Of a DNA stretch of 39,009 nucleotides, positions 17,536 through 26,861 are shown piece after piece (positions within the stretch are counted from its first letter, which is position 1; each line of letters begins with the position of its first letter). A program made the translations under genes and the position numbers. The stretch covers positions 1 to 39,009 of the forward strand of contig CAUZSH010000007.1 in the NCBI GenBank assembly GCA_963582935.1, given 5' to 3'. The notes under the pieces were generated by a model that saw only the letters and a program-made list of their open reading frames with translations, was not told where the DNA came from and made no database searches. The stretch comes from CAUZSH01 sp963582935 (lineage in GTDB: Bacteria > Pseudomonadota > Gammaproteobacteria > Francisellales > Francisellaceae).

Positions 17536-20500
17536 TTAATCAGACTCCAATTCCATATCGATGCCTAGTGCACGCACTTCTTTCATCAATACATTAAAGG
17601 ATTCTGGTAAGCCTGCATCCATCTTGTGATCGCCATCAACGATACTCTTATACATACGAGTTCGCCCAACCACATCATCCGATTTAACTGTCAACATTTC
17701 TCTTAGTGTGTAAGAGGCACCATAGGCTTCTAGTGCCCATACCTCCATTTCACCAAATCTTTGTCCACCAAACTGCGCTTTCCCGCCCAATGGTTGTTGT
17801 GTGACAAGACTATAAGAGCCGGTTGAACGTGCATGCATTTTGTCATCGACTAAATGATCAAGTTTCAACATATACATATAGCCAACCGTGACATCACGAT
17901 CAAATCTCTGCCCAGTACGTCCGTCATAAAGCGTCATTTGACCACTTTCTGGCAAGCCACCCAATTTAAGCAATGCTTTGATATCTTCTTCTTTTGCACC
18001 ATCAAAAACAGGGGTTGCAATCGGAACGCCTTTGCGCAAGTTTTCAGCTAAGGTTAATACCTCAGTATCATTAAAAGATTTTAGATCTACCGTTTTATCA
18101 CCAATCGTGTTGTACACCTCATCTAATAATGCTCTGACACTTTTAGCCTTTGCTTTTGTTTGCAGCATCGCATCAATTTTTTGACCCAAACCACGTGCAG
18201 CTAAGCCCATGTGCGTCTCTAATATCTGACCAACGTTCATTCGAGAAGGCACACCCAGTGGATTCAATACAATATCAACTGAGGTTCCATCGGCCATATA
18301 TGGCATGTCTTCTACTGGTAATATTCTAGAGACAACCCCTTTGTTACCATGACGACCCGCCATTTTATCACCTGGCTGGATACGACGTTTTACGGCCATA
18401 TACACTTTCACAATCTTGAGAACACCTGGTGCCAAATCATCGCCTTGTACTAGCTTTTTACGCTGCTCCTCAAACTTTACGTCAAAAGTATGACGCGCAG
18501 ATTCAATCTGTTCTTTTGCCTTTTGAACTTGCGATAAGATCGCTTCATCATCCACTCGAACATTAAACCAATCGTTCGATTCTAAAGCATCCAAATACTC
18601 TGCCGTAATTTCTTGGCCACTCTTAAGGCCTGCTGGCCCTGAAACCGCTTTTTGACCTAACAAAGTTTTTGACAGCAATACTCTAACTGCTCCCTCAATG
18701 ATGCGATATTCATCCTTCAAGTCTTTGCGAATACGGGTAAGCTCATGCTCTTCAATCGCAACTGCTCTTGAGTCCTTTTCAACACCATCACGTGTAAAGA
18801 CTTTAACATCAATAATCGTTCCGTAAGTGCCTGAAGAAACCCTCAAAGAAGAATCTTTCACATCAGAGGCTTTTTCACCAAAAATCGCACGTAGAAGTTT
18901 TTCTTCTGGTGTCAATTGCGTTTCTGCTTTTGGTGTAATTTTAGCAACCAAAATATCACCAGGCTTCACTTCAGCACCCACATGAACAATACCAGCTTCA
19001 TCAAGCTTTGTTAGCGCACTTTCACTAACGTTTGGAATATCTGCGGTAATTTCTTCTGGCCCAAGTTTCGTATCTCTTGCAATACAAGTGAGTTCCTCGA
19101 TATGCACACTTGTATAGCGATCTTGCTCAACTGCGCGCTCAGAAACTAAAATAGAATCCTCAAAGTTAAAACCATTCCATGGCATAAATGCCACCAACAT
19201 ATTTTGTCCTAATGCAAGCTCACCTAAATCGGTAGATGAACCATCCGCCATAATATCACCACGTTTAACTTTATCTCCAACCTTTACGATAGGGCGTTGG
19301 TTAATACAGGTGTTTTTATTAGAGCGTCTGAATTTTGTTAGGTTGTAAATATCAACCCAAGAATCACCATCTTGAATCTCTTTATCATCAACACGAATCA
19401 CAATACGACCACTATCCACAAACTCGATTAAACCACTTCTTTTGGCCGAGATACAAGTCCCTGAGTCACGCGCAACAATACGCTCCATACCTGTTCCCAC
19501 TAGAGGTTTGTCCGCCTTAAGGGTTGGTACCGCTTGTCGTTGCATGTTTGAACCCATTAAGGCCCTGTTTGCATCATCGTGTTCCAAGAATGGAATTAAT
19601 GCTGCTGCGACTGAAACCATTTGCTTCGTAGAAACGTCCATGTATTGTACTTGATCAGACGTTGTTAAAACCGCTTCACCTTTAGATCTCGCTGGAATCA
19701 ACTCATCTACAAGCCGGTTATTTTTATCCAACGTCGCAGAAGCCTGTGCAATTACAGAGATGCCTTCATCAATTGCTGATAAATATTCAATTTCATCTGT
19801 TGCAACACCATCAACTACCTTGCGATAAGGCGCTTCAAGGAAGCCATAAGAATTGGTTCTTGCATAACAAGCAAGCGAGTTAATCAAACCAATATTGGGG
19901 CCCTCAGGTGTTTCAATTGGGCATAAACGTCCATAATGAGTTGCATGCACATCACGCACTTCAAATCCTGCTCGATCACGCGAAAGACCGCCTGGTCCAA
20001 GTGCTGAAATACGACGTTTATGAGTGACTTCAGAAAGTGGGTTATCTTGATCCATAAACTGCGACAATGCACCCGAACCAAAAAACTCTTTCACTGCGGC
20101 TGAAATAGGTTTCGCATTGACTAGATCTTGGGGCATCGCATTATCACGATCAACCATAGATAAACGCTCTCTCACAGAACGCTCCACACGAACCAAACCA
20201 ATACGGAATTGATTTTCTGTCATTTCACCTACCGCACGAATACGACGATTTCCTAGATGATCAATATCATCCACGTCACCACGTCCATCTCGAATATCAA
20301 GCAATGTTTTAATCACATCAACAACATCTTGCTTACTTAATATGCTTTCGCCTTCATCCGTATCACGACCCATGCGGCGGTTAAATTTCATCCGGCCGAC
20401 AGCAGATAAGTCATAGCGATCACTTTTAAAGAAAAGATTTTCGAACAATGTCACTGCAGAATCTTTCGTTGGTGGCTCACCTGGGCGCATCATACGATAT

Positions 20501-21618
20501 ATTTCCACTAATGCTTCTAGTTGATTCGCGCACACATCAACTCGTAGCGTATCTGAAATATAGGTTCCTGAATCAAGGTTATTACTGTAAATAGTTTCAA
20601 ATCCAGCAATTTCTTTATCCCGCAAATCATCCAACAAACTTGGGGTTATTTCATCATTCACAGATGCCAACAACTCACCCGTAGTCGGATCGGCAATATC
20701 ACTATAAAGTGCACGCCCCAAAACATAGGATTCTGGCACCACAAGTTTAGATACTTTATCTTTTTCAAGTTGCTTAATATGTTTTGCATTAATCCGTTTG
20801 CCTTCTTCGACAATAACTTTCCCTTTTGCATTTGAAATAAGAAAAGGCGCAGTTTGTCCTTTTAACTTACTTGGCGTAATGGCCATTAAAATATCGCCAC
20901 CCTTAAAGGTAAAGGGCATGGCATTATAAAATTCTGATATAATCTCTTTAACGGTATAACCCATTGCTTTGAGAAGCACAGTACCTGGAAGCTTACGTCT
21001 TCTATCAATTCTGACATACAGCAAATCTTTCGGGTCAAGCTCTAAATCCAACCATGAGCCACGATAAGGAATCACACGCGCAGAATGTAAAATTTTCCCA
21101 GAAGAATGTGTTTTGCCTCGATCGTGGTCAAAAAACACGCCTGGAGAGCGATGTAATTGAGAAACAACAACTCGTTCCGTGCCATTAATCACGAAAGTAC
21201 TATTGTCTGTCATTAATGGGATTTCACCCATATAAACTTCTTGTTCTTTTATATCTTTAACAACTTGATCTTCTAGCTTAGTTTCCCGATCATAAATCAC
21301 CAAGCGTAGTTTCACACGTAACGGTGACGCGTAAGTAATGCCACGAATACGACATTCATTTTCATTAAAAACTGGCTTACCTAATCGGTAGCTCACAAAA
21401 TGCAATTCTGAATAGCCAGAAACACTTTTAATGGGGAAAACAGACATAAATGCTGCCTGCAAACCCATAGGCTTTCTATTTTCTGGGCTTATGTCTTGTT
21501 GTAAGAAGTCGCGATAGGACTCCATTTGAACAGATAATAAATATGGTACATCGATAATATTTGGTATTTTACCAAATTCTTTACGGATTCTTTTCTTCTC
21601 AACGTAAGAGTATGTCAT
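17536..21618 (-). CDS. rpoB: DNA-directed RNA polymerase subunit beta
   Basis: This 1360-residue protein is slightly longer than the E. coli subunit (1342). The rifampicin-binding region is intact: GALSQFMDQDNPLSEV, THKRRISALGPGGL, and further on RLCPIETPEGPNIGLINSLA. The residues mutated in resistant strains (Asp in FMDQ, His in THKRR, Ser in RRISAL) are all the wild-type ones. Late motifs KMAGRHGNKGVVS and GGKAQFGGQRFGEMEVWALE complete the active-site shell. Its ATG follows AGGAA. The 179 bases between rplL and rpoB include an attenuator-like hairpin. Confidence 0.98.
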   Translation of the reverse strand: MTYSYVEKKRIRKEFGKIPNIIDVPYLLSVQMESYRDFLQQDISPENRKPMGLQAAFMSVFPIKSVSGYSELHFVSYRLGKPVFNENECRIRGITYASPLRVKLRLVIYDRETKLEDQVVKDIKEQEVYMGEIPLMTDNSTFVINGTERVVVSQLHRSPGVFFDHDRGKTHSSGKILHSARVIPYRGSWLDLELDPKDLLYVRIDRRRKLPGTVLLKAMGYTVKEIISEFYNAMPFTFKGGDILMAITPSKLKGQTAPFLISNAKGKVIVEEGKRINAKHIKQLEKDKVSKLVVPESYVLGRALYSDIADPTTGELLASVNDEITPSLLDDLRDKEIAGFETIYSNNLDSGTYISDTLRVDVCANQLEALVEIYRMMRPGEPPTKDSAVTLFENLFFKSDRYDLSAVGRMKFNRRMGRDTDEGESILSKQDVVDVIKTLLDIRDGRGDVDDIDHLGNRRIRAVGEMTENQFRIGLVRVERSVRERLSMVDRDNAMPQDLVNAKPISAAVKEFFGSGALSQFMDQDNPLSEVTHKRRISALGPGGLSRDRAGFEVRDVHATHYGRLCPIETPEGPNIGLINSLACYARTNSYGFLEAPYRKVVDGVATDEIEYLSAIDEGISVIAQASATLDKNNRLVDELIPARSKGEAVLTTSDQVQYMDVSTKQMVSVAAALIPFLEHDDANRALMGSNMQRQAVPTLKADKPLVGTGMERIVARDSGTCISAKRSGLIEFVDSGRIVIRVDDKEIQDGDSWVDIYNLTKFRRSNKNTCINQRPIVKVGDKVKRGDIMADGSSTDLGELALGQNMLVAFMPWNGFNFEDSILVSERAVEQDRYTSVHIEELTCIARDTKLGPEEITADIPNVSESALTKLDEAGIVHVGAEVKPGDILVAKITPKAETQLTPEEKLLRAIFGEKASDVKDSSLRVSSGTYGTIIDVKVFTRDGVEKDSRAVAIEEHELTRIRKDLKDEYRIIEGAVRVLLSKTLLGQKAVSGPAGLKSGQEITAEYLDALESNDWFNVRVDDEAILSQVQKAKEQIESARHTFDVKFEEQRKKLVQGDDLAPGVLKIVKVYMAVKRRIQPGDKMAGRHGNKGVVSRILPVEDMPYMADGTSVDIVLNPLGVPSRMNVGQILETHMGLAARGLGQKIDAMLQTKAKAKSVRALLDEVYNTIGDKTVDLKSFNDTEVLTLAENLRKGVPIATPVFDGAKEEDIKALLKLGGLPESGQMTLYDGRTGQRFDRDVTVGYMYMLKLDHLVDDKMHARSTGSYSLVTQQPLGGKAQFGGQRFGEMEVWALEAYGASYTLREMLTVKSDDVVGRTRMYKSIVDGDHKMDAGLPESFNVLMKEVRALGIDMELESD

Positions 21619-21740
21619 CAGGCATTCCTATGATTATTGTTAAAAATTAATCATCAAACATTCCAAAAGGGGATTATGCTTTTGGGTCCTACTTAAAGGA
21701 AATTGTTTAAGCTCATAAATCAGCTTATGGTAAATAGCAC

Positions 21741-21768
21741 AAAAGGCCACTGGTAAACCAGCGACCTT
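21741..21768 (-). terminator. Attenuator-like hairpin between rplL and rpoB
   Basis: An eleven-base-pair stem with two G-U pairs (21768-21758 with 21753-21743) and a four-base loop is followed on the minus strand by only four T. A weak terminator here would lower rpoBC relative to ribosomal protein genes, as in the E. coli operon. This is inference from position and shape. Confidence 0.55.
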
Positions 21769-21797
21769 ATCTGTGTATAATAATGTTAAGCTAAATT

Positions 21798-22178
21798 TTA
21801 TTTAAGCTCAACCGTAGCACCCGCTTCTTCAAGCGCTTTTTTCAACTCTTCAGCTTCGTCTTTAGAAACGCCTTCTTTTATTGCAGCAGGTGCGCTTTCG
21901 ACAGCGGCTTTAGCTTCTTTCAAACCAAGTCCAGTTGCCGCACGAACCGCTTTGATTACCGCAATTTTAGTTGCGCCAAAGCTTGTCATAACAACATTAA
22001 ATTCAGTTTGCTCAGCAGCAGCTTCACCAGCGTCACCGCCAGCAGCTGGTCCAGCAACAGCAACAGCGGCAGCCGCTGAAACACCGAATTTTTCTTCCAT
22101 CATTGATACTAGATCACAAACATCCATTACACTCATTTCTGCAACAGCGTTTAAGATATCTTCTTTTGTAATTGCCAT
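21798..22178 (-). CDS. rplL: 50S ribosomal protein L7/L12
   Basis: This 126-residue acidic protein has an N-terminal dimerisation domain (MAITKEDILNAVAEMSVMDV), an Ala/Gly hinge at about residues 38-55, and the conserved C-terminal factor-binding domain (KIAVIKAVRAATGLGLKEAK). It forms the stalk on L10 that recruits translation GTPases. The ATG at 22178 has TAGGAGT upstream; a longer frame from a TTG at 22196 adds six residues and is rejected. It follows rplJ by 42 bases. Confidence 0.97.
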   Translation of the reverse strand: MAITKEDILNAVAEMSVMDVCDLVSMMEEKFGVSAAAAVAVAGPAAGGDAGEAAAEQTEFNVVMTSFGATKIAVIKAVRAATGLGLKEAKAAVESAPAAIKEGVSKDEAEELKKALEEAGATVELK

Positions 22179-22220
22179 TTTAATAACTCCTATCAAGCTA
22201 TGTTTACTTATTATTTATGA

Positions 22221-22739
22221 TTATTTGGTATCGCGTACAGCAGCGAATACACGTACAGCTTGAGTTGGTATCTCATTGCATGTACGTACAAGTTTGGTAA
22301 TTGGTGCCTGCATAACATTGCACAACATGGAAAGCGCTTGTTCACGGTTTGGAAGCTTAGACATTTCATCTAACTTCTCTGGACCATAAAGTTCGCCACC
22401 CATTGACAAATGTTTTACTGAAATCTTATCGCATTCTTTTGCAAAATCTTTAAACAACTTTGCAACTGCACCTGGCTCTTCGTTTGCGAAAGCAAGGACT
22501 AAAGGACCTACAAATGCACTTTGCATGCATTCGAAATCCGTTCCCTCAACCGCACGACGCGCCAAAGTATTACGAACAACTCTAAGATACACACCAGACT
22601 CACGCGCTTTAGACCGTAGAGCATCCATCTGCCCCACAGTTAAACCACGATAGTCGGCTACTGCCGCAGACAATGCCAAAGAAGCGGCATCGCCTACTTC
22701 AGCAACAATCATTTTTTTGTCTTCAAGTTTTAGCGCCAT
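22221..22739 (-). CDS. rplJ: 50S ribosomal protein L10
   Basis: This 172-residue protein begins MALKLEDKKMIVAEV and contains SLALSAAVADYRGLTVGQMD and YLRVVRNTLARRA, the usual L10 blocks. The C-terminal helix anchors L7/L12 dimers. The ATG follows GAGAGGATTAGCAG. L10 bound to L7/L12 represses its own operon by binding the mRNA leader, and that leader is recognisable upstream of this gene. Confidence 0.97.
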   Translation of the reverse strand: MALKLEDKKMIVAEVGDAASLALSAAVADYRGLTVGQMDALRSKARESGVYLRVVRNTLARRAVEGTDFECMQSAFVGPLVLAFANEEPGAVAKLFKDFAKECDKISVKHLSMGGELYGPEKLDEMSKLPNREQALSMLCNVMQAPITKLVRTCNEIPTQAVRVFAAVRDTK

Positions 22740-22779
22740 CTGCTAATCCTCTCTTGTCTACGTTTATAAAAACGGTAAA

Positions 22780-22900
22780 TAACTGATAAGATTAATCCAA
22801 TCAGGTCATCGCCGCCTGCGTAGGGTTTTACATTAAGCCCTCAATGACAAGCACTAAGCGCCCCTACGGTCTTTGACATCACCGCCCCACTACAGAGCAA
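22780..22900 (-). promoter_or_regulatory. L10 autoregulatory mRNA leader
   Basis: On the minus strand between rplA and rplJ, CCGTAGGGG (around 22869-22861) can pair with CCCTACG (around 22825-22819). A stem-loop and CTTAATG lie between, and GCAGGCGGCGATGACC follows. This is the sequence and order of the L10 leader known from enterobacteria, where L10-(L7/L12)4 binds a bent stem and represses rplJ translation. The limits given are approximate. Confidence 0.7.
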
Positions 22901-22933
22901 CGACACCCAAAGAAACTTTTAAGGTGGTGCATT

Positions 22934-23629
22934 CTACACCACTAACGAACCTATGTCTAGTGATAACCCAGGGCCCATTGTCGTTGAAACAGTCACTTTT
23001 TTAAAGTAAATGCCTTTAGCATTGGCAGGCTTAGCTTTCTTCAAGTTTGTCATTAGAAGCTCTAAATTCTCTTTCAATGCATTCGCATTAAAATCAGCTT
23101 TACCAATAGTAGTATGAACAATACCAGCTTTATCAACGCGATATCTCACTTGACCGGACTTAGCATTTTTCACAGCTGTCGCTACATCTGGCGTCACCGT
23201 ACCAACTTTAGGGTTCGGCATTAAACCTTTAGGTCCAAGAATTTGACCCAATTGACCTACAACACGCATTGCGTCAGGAGAAGCGATAACAACATCAAAG
23301 TTAATCTCGCCCTTTTTTATGTCCGCAGCAAGGTCATCCATACCCACCAAATCAGCGCCCGCTTCTTTTGCTTTTTCAGCATTTGGACCCTGCGTAAAAA
23401 CAGCGACACGCACGGTTTTACCTGTGCCATGTGGCAAGACAGAAGCACCGCGCACAACTTGATCAGATTTACGAGGGTCAACGCCCAAATTAATTGCGAC
23501 ATCTACAGCTTCGTTAAACTTAACACTTGAAACGGACTTCAAAAGGTCAAATGCTTCAACAACATCATATTGCTTCAGAGATTCAACTTTCTCAGAGATC
23601 ATTTTCATTCTTTTAGATAATTTAGTCAT
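22934..23629 (-). CDS. rplA: 50S ribosomal protein L1
   Basis: This 231-residue protein has the L1 signatures VDVAINLGVDPRKSDQVVRG, LGPKGLMPNPKVGTVT and a final GPGLSLD, and is close in length to the 234 of E. coli. It binds 23S rRNA at the L1 stalk and, in relatives, represses the L11 operon. The ATG lies within the end of rplK; the eight-base overlap and GGGAGT upstream indicate translational coupling. Confidence 0.97.
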   Translation of the reverse strand: MTKLSKRMKMISEKVESLKQYDVVEAFDLLKSVSSVKFNEAVDVAINLGVDPRKSDQVVRGASVLPHGTGKTVRVAVFTQGPNAEKAKEAGADLVGMDDLAADIKKGEINFDVVIASPDAMRVVGQLGQILGPKGLMPNPKVGTVTPDVATAVKNAKSGQVRYRVDKAGIVHTTIGKADFNANALKENLELLMTNLKKAKPANAKGIYFKKVTVSTTMGPGLSLDIGSLVV

Positions 23630-24062
23630 TAGTTACTCCCTCAACATTTAGACCCATACTGCGAGCAGAACCTGCAATAGTTCTAACTGCTGCGTCCAAA
23701 TCTGCTGCCGTTAAGTCTGCATCTTTAACTTTAGCGATCTCTTCCAGCTGTTCACGCGTTACTTTTCCTACCACTTCTTTGGATGGGTTAGACGCGCCAG
23801 ATTTAATTTTTGCCGCTTTTTTTAGCAAAAATGAAGCCGGTGGTGTTTTCATTGTAAATGTAAAACTACGGTCTGCATAAACTGTAATCACAACCGGCAC
23901 AGGCGCACCCGGCTCTAGTGATTGAGTTTGCGCATTAAATGCTTTACAGAACTCCATAATATTTACACCATGTTGACCCAATGCTGGGCCGATTGGTGGA
24001 CTTGGGTTTGCTTGAGCAGCTTTCACCTGCAGCTTAATGTACGCTTGTACTTTCTTAGCCAT
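23622..24062 (-). CDS. rplK: 50S ribosomal protein L11
   Basis: This 146-residue protein opens MAKKVQAYIKLQVKAAQANP, with PPIGPALGQHGVNIMEFCKAFN, the thiostrepton/GTPase-centre face of L11. The C-terminal RNA-binding domain includes VRTIAGSARSMGLNVEG. The ATG follows GAAGGAG. It is the first gene of the rplK-rplA pair, 63 bases after nusG. A likely L1 operator lies in that gap. Confidence 0.97.
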   Translation of the reverse strand: MAKKVQAYIKLQVKAAQANPSPPIGPALGQHGVNIMEFCKAFNAQTQSLEPGAPVPVVITVYADRSFTFTMKTPPASFLLKKAAKIKSGASNPSKEVVGKVTREQLEEIAKVKDADLTAADLDAAVRTIAGSARSMGLNVEGVTND

Positions 24063-24079
24063 TTTTTACTCCTTCGTTT

Positions 24080-24109
24080 GGGTGCATACGCCTTAATACA
24101 AGGCTCCCC
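24080..24109 (-). promoter_or_regulatory. Probable L1 operator in the rplK leader
   Basis: On the minus strand GGGG-A-GCCTT-GTATT-AAGGC-GTATGCA-CCC forms a short inner hairpin and an outer G-C helix, joined by an asymmetric loop (one base on one side, seven on the other). This is the known shape of the L1-binding site upstream of rplK in E. coli, where the loop reads similarly. It lies about 17 bases before the rplK start codon, where bound L1 could block ribosomes. No binding data are available here. Confidence 0.55.
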
Positions 24110-24125
24110 ATGGTTTACTTACGGA

Positions 24126-24674
24126 CTATGTGTCCTTCTCAACTTGAGAAAATTCAAGCTCAACAGGGGTTGAGCGACCAAAAATAGACACCGCCACCTG
24201 AACTCGACTTTTCTCATAATTAACATCTTCTACAATGCCAGTAAAATCAGCAAAAGGACCATCTAGCACTCTCACCACTTCACCCACATCAAACAAGGTT
24301 CGAGGCTTCATTGTCTCCGAACCCTGTTTTAGCGAATTCAAAATCCGATCCACTTCTTGATTTGAAATAGGGGTTGGTTTTTCACTCGTGCCACCGATAA
24401 AACCTGAGACACGCGGAACTCGACGAATCAACTGCCACGTCTCTTCATTCATATCCATTTGAATCAGTACGTAACCTGGGAAAAATTTCCGCTCGCTTCT
24501 TCTTTTTTGTCCAGACTTCATTTCAACCACTTCTTCTGTGGGCACTAATATTTCCCCAAAAAAGTCAGCCAAGCCTGCTAATTCAATACGCTCCTCAATT
24601 TGAGATTTTACGCGCTTTTCATAGCCAGAATAAGCTTGTATCACATACCAACGCTTAGAAATTTGATCCGACAT
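24126..24674 (-). CDS. nusG: Transcription termination/antitermination protein NusG
   Basis: This 182-residue protein has the NGN domain (RWYVIQAYSGYEKRVKSQIE, FFPGYVLIQMDM, RVPRVSGFIGG) and a C-terminal KOW domain (VGEVVRVLDGPFADFTGIVE). It travels with RNA polymerase, contacts Rho, and links transcription to ribosomal S10. The ATG follows TAGGAG. It is eight bases after secE, the near-universal secE-nusG pair. Confidence 0.98.
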   Translation of the reverse strand: MSDQISKRWYVIQAYSGYEKRVKSQIEERIELAGLADFFGEILVPTEEVVEMKSGQKRRSERKFFPGYVLIQMDMNEETWQLIRRVPRVSGFIGGTSEKPTPISNQEVDRILNSLKQGSETMKPRTLFDVGEVVRVLDGPFADFTGIVEDVNYEKSRVQVAVSIFGRSTPVELEFSQVEKDT

Positions 24675-24682
24675 AATAGCTC

Positions 24683-25090
24683 CTATATCGACAATATTGA
24701 ACGAACTAGATACATAAATAGGCTGTCAAAAAGCCACAATATCAGCGCAGCTACTAACACGACTGCCACAATGATCATAGTGGTATTTACAGTTTCTTTA
24801 CGTGTTGGCCACACCACTTTTCTCATCTCAGTCCGAGAGTCTTTAATAAAGCCCCAAGCAAGCTCACCTTGAGTGGTCGTTTTTGCAAAGAATAACAATG
24901 CAGCGGCAATCACGATAAAACCAGCTGCTCTAATAGCAACCGCGATTTCTGAAAAATAGACATTAGCAACGACCATAGCTAGCACCAACAGTATAACTAC
25001 CAACCACTTCAGCTTGTTGTTAGCACCTGTACCAGACTTAGTCGCCTGCGCTTTATTCGGCTTACTTTTTAACTCTTGCTTTTCAGTCAC
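24683..25090 (-). CDS. secE: Preprotein translocase subunit SecE
   Basis: This 135-residue three-helix SecE has membrane spans at about 28-45, 50-67 and 105-125. The conserved amphipathic segment FIKDSRTEMRKVVWPTRKET precedes the last helix, which clamps SecY. The start chosen is GTG at 25090 with AAGGG six bases upstream. A frame extending to 25168 would run through the terminator after tRNA-Trp, so it is rejected. The N-terminus is Lys/Ser/Gln-rich. Confidence 0.93.
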   Translation of the reverse strand: MTEKQELKSKPNKAQATKSGTGANNKLKWLVVILLVLAMVVANVYFSEIAVAIRAAGFIVIAAALLFFAKTTTQGELAWGFIKDSRTEMRKVVWPTRKETVNTTMIIVAVVLVAALILWLFDSLFMYLVRSILSI

Positions 25091-25119
25091 GAGGAACCCT
25101 TGGTTAATTAAATTTATAC

Positions 25120-25159
25120 AAAAAAGGCGCGTCAGTCTAACATAGATTAACGCGCCTTT
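25120..25159 (-). terminator. Rho-independent terminator after tufB-tRNA-Trp
   Basis: A perfect ten-base-pair GC-rich stem (AAAGGCGCGT at 25159-25150 with its complement at 25132-25123) is followed on the minus strand by six T (25125-25120). It separates the tRNA-tufB transcript from secE-nusG, leaving under 30 bases before the secE start. secE is then expressed by readthrough or from a promoter within this region. Confidence 0.8.
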
Positions 25160-25174
25160 CAATAGCATTATTTA

Positions 25175-25250
25175 TGGCAGGCCAGGAGGGACTCGAACCC
25201 CCAACCCGCGGTTTTGGAGACCGCTGCTCTGCCAGTTGAGCCACTGGCCT
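25175..25250 (-). tRNA. tRNA-Trp (anticodon CCA)
   Basis: This 76-base cloverleaf includes an encoded 3' CCA. The acceptor stem AGGCCAG pairs with CTGGCCT, followed by discriminator G. The anticodon loop reads CTCCAAA, giving CCA, and the T loop contains TTCGAGT. It lies between tufB and secE, as in other gammaproteobacteria. Confidence 0.97.
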
Positions 25251-25283
25251 GCAATAACTTAATAAAATGCTTACCTGTATTAT

Positions 25284-26468
25284 TTATGCAAGTATTTTAG
25301 CAACAACGCCTGCGCCAACTGTACGTCCACCTTCACGAATCGCAAAACGCAGACCGTCTTCCATCGCAATAGAGTTAATCAAAGTCACTTCCATTTTAAT
25401 GTTATCACCAGGCATCACCATTTCAACCCCTTCTGGAAGCTGAATATCACCGGTTACATCTGTAGTACGGAAGTAAAATTGTGGGCGATATCCTTTAAAG
25501 AATGGTGTATGACGACCACCCTCTTCTTTAGAAAGGATATAAACTTCAGCTTCAAACTTTGTATGAGGCTTAATCGTTCCTTTATGGCACAACACTTGAC
25601 CACGCTCAACATCGTCACGCTTAAGTCCACGAATCAGGACACCAACGTTGTCACCAGCACGACCTTCGTCAAGCAACTTACGAAACATTTCAACACCCGT
25701 AACGGTTGTTACTTGCGTGTCTCTAATGCCAACAACTTCCACTTCTTCACCAACTTTGATGATGCCACTTTCAACACGACCCGTTACAACAGTACCGCGA
25801 CCTGAAATTGAGAACACATCTTCAATTGGAAGCAAGAATGGCTTATCAGTATCACGTACTGGCTCAGGGAAATAAGTGTCCATCGCGGCAACAAGATCTT
25901 TGATCTTTTGAACATACTCAGCATCGCCTTCAATCGCTTTCAAAGCAGAACCCATGATGATTGGAGTATCATCGCCTGGGAATTCATATTGCTCAAGGAG
26001 CTCACGAATTTCCATTTCAACCAACTCTAAAAGTTCATCATCATCAACAACATCACATTTGTTCATGAAAACAAGAATGTATGGAACACCAACTTGACGT
26101 GAAAGCAAGATGTGCTCACGTGTTTGAGGCATAGGCCCATCCGCTGCAGAACATACAAGAATCGCACCATCCATTTGAGCCGCACCAGTGATCATGTTTT
26201 TCACATAATCTGCATGTCCTGGACAATCCACATGCGCATAATGACGGTTTTCAGATTCATATTCAACATGAGAAGTAGAAATGGTAATACCACGCGCCTT
26301 TTCTTCTGGTGCATTATCGATTTCTGCAAAATCTTTAACTTCACCACCATTGGCTTCAGCCATTACTTTAGTAATCGCCGCTGTTAAGGTTGTTTTACCA
26401 TGATCCACGTGACCAATAGTACCGACATTCACATGTGGCTTATTCCGTTCAAATTTTTCTTTAGCCAT
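25284..26468 (-). CDS. tufB: Elongation factor Tu
   Basis: This 394-residue protein, the same length as the E. coli factor, carries G1 GHVDHGKT (about 19-26), G3 DCPGHADYVKNM, G4 NKCD, and a domain II/III end with VVAKILA. It delivers aminoacyl-tRNA to the ribosome as the GTP form. The ATG follows GGAGAAG. Co-transcription with the upstream Tyr, Gly and Thr tRNAs and downstream tRNA-Trp matches the tufB arrangement; whether a second tuf copy exists cannot be seen. Confidence 0.98.
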   Translation of the reverse strand: MAKEKFERNKPHVNVGTIGHVDHGKTTLTAAITKVMAEANGGEVKDFAEIDNAPEEKARGITISTSHVEYESENRHYAHVDCPGHADYVKNMITGAAQMDGAILVCSAADGPMPQTREHILLSRQVGVPYILVFMNKCDVVDDDELLELVEMEIRELLEQYEFPGDDTPIIMGSALKAIEGDAEYVQKIKDLVAAMDTYFPEPVRDTDKPFLLPIEDVFSISGRGTVVTGRVESGIIKVGEEVEVVGIRDTQVTTVTGVEMFRKLLDEGRAGDNVGVLIRGLKRDDVERGQVLCHKGTIKPHTKFEAEVYILSKEEGGRHTPFFKGYRPQFYFRTTDVTGDIQLPEGVEMVMPGDNIKMEVTLINSIAMEDGLRFAIREGGRTVGAGVVAKILA

Positions 26469-26513
26469 TTTACTTCTCCAAGTATTTTTTACTTTTATTT
26501 AACAAACCTTTTA

Positions 26514-26589
<76 letters not shown>

Positions 26590-26616
26590 AAACCACAACA
26601 ATCAACATAGAAAATA

Positions 26617-26690
<74 letters not shown>

Positions 26691-26714
26691 AAAATACTCT
26701 TGTATTTTATTTAG

Positions 26715-26799
26715 TGGTGGAGGGGGCAGGATTCGAACCTGCGAAGGCGGAGCCGTCAGATTTACAGTCTGATCCCTTTGGCCACTCGGGAACCCCTCC
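26715..26799 (-). tRNA. tRNA-Tyr (anticodon GTA)
   Basis: This 85-base class II tRNA has a long variable arm and an encoded CCA. The acceptor GGAGGGG is paired, the anticodon loop CTGTAAA gives GTA, and the discriminator is A. It is the first gene of the tRNA-tufB operon. Confidence 0.97.
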
Positions 26800-26812
26800 A
26801 GGGGTTTTCGCT

Positions 26813-26841
26813 AATATAGGGAAATGAGACCATAAGGTCAA
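26813..26841 (-). promoter_or_regulatory. Promoter of the tRNA-Tyr-Gly-Thr-tufB operon
   Basis: On the minus strand TTGACC (26841-26836) and TATATT (26818-26813) are separated by exactly 17 bases, at 5/6 each to the sigma-70 consensus. Transcription would begin about seven bases before the first base of tRNA-Tyr. Confidence 0.8.
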
Positions 26842-26861
26842 CAACTTTTATCTTTTTTTTC

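Noticed and set aside
23243..23530. Plus-strand frame of 95 residues inside rplA
   Set aside because: It overlaps an essential ribosomal protein gene on the opposite strand and has low-complexity composition.
25091..25168. N-terminal extension of SecE
   Set aside because: It would be translated from the terminator hairpin after tRNA-Trp, and the GTG at 25090 has a good ribosome binding site.
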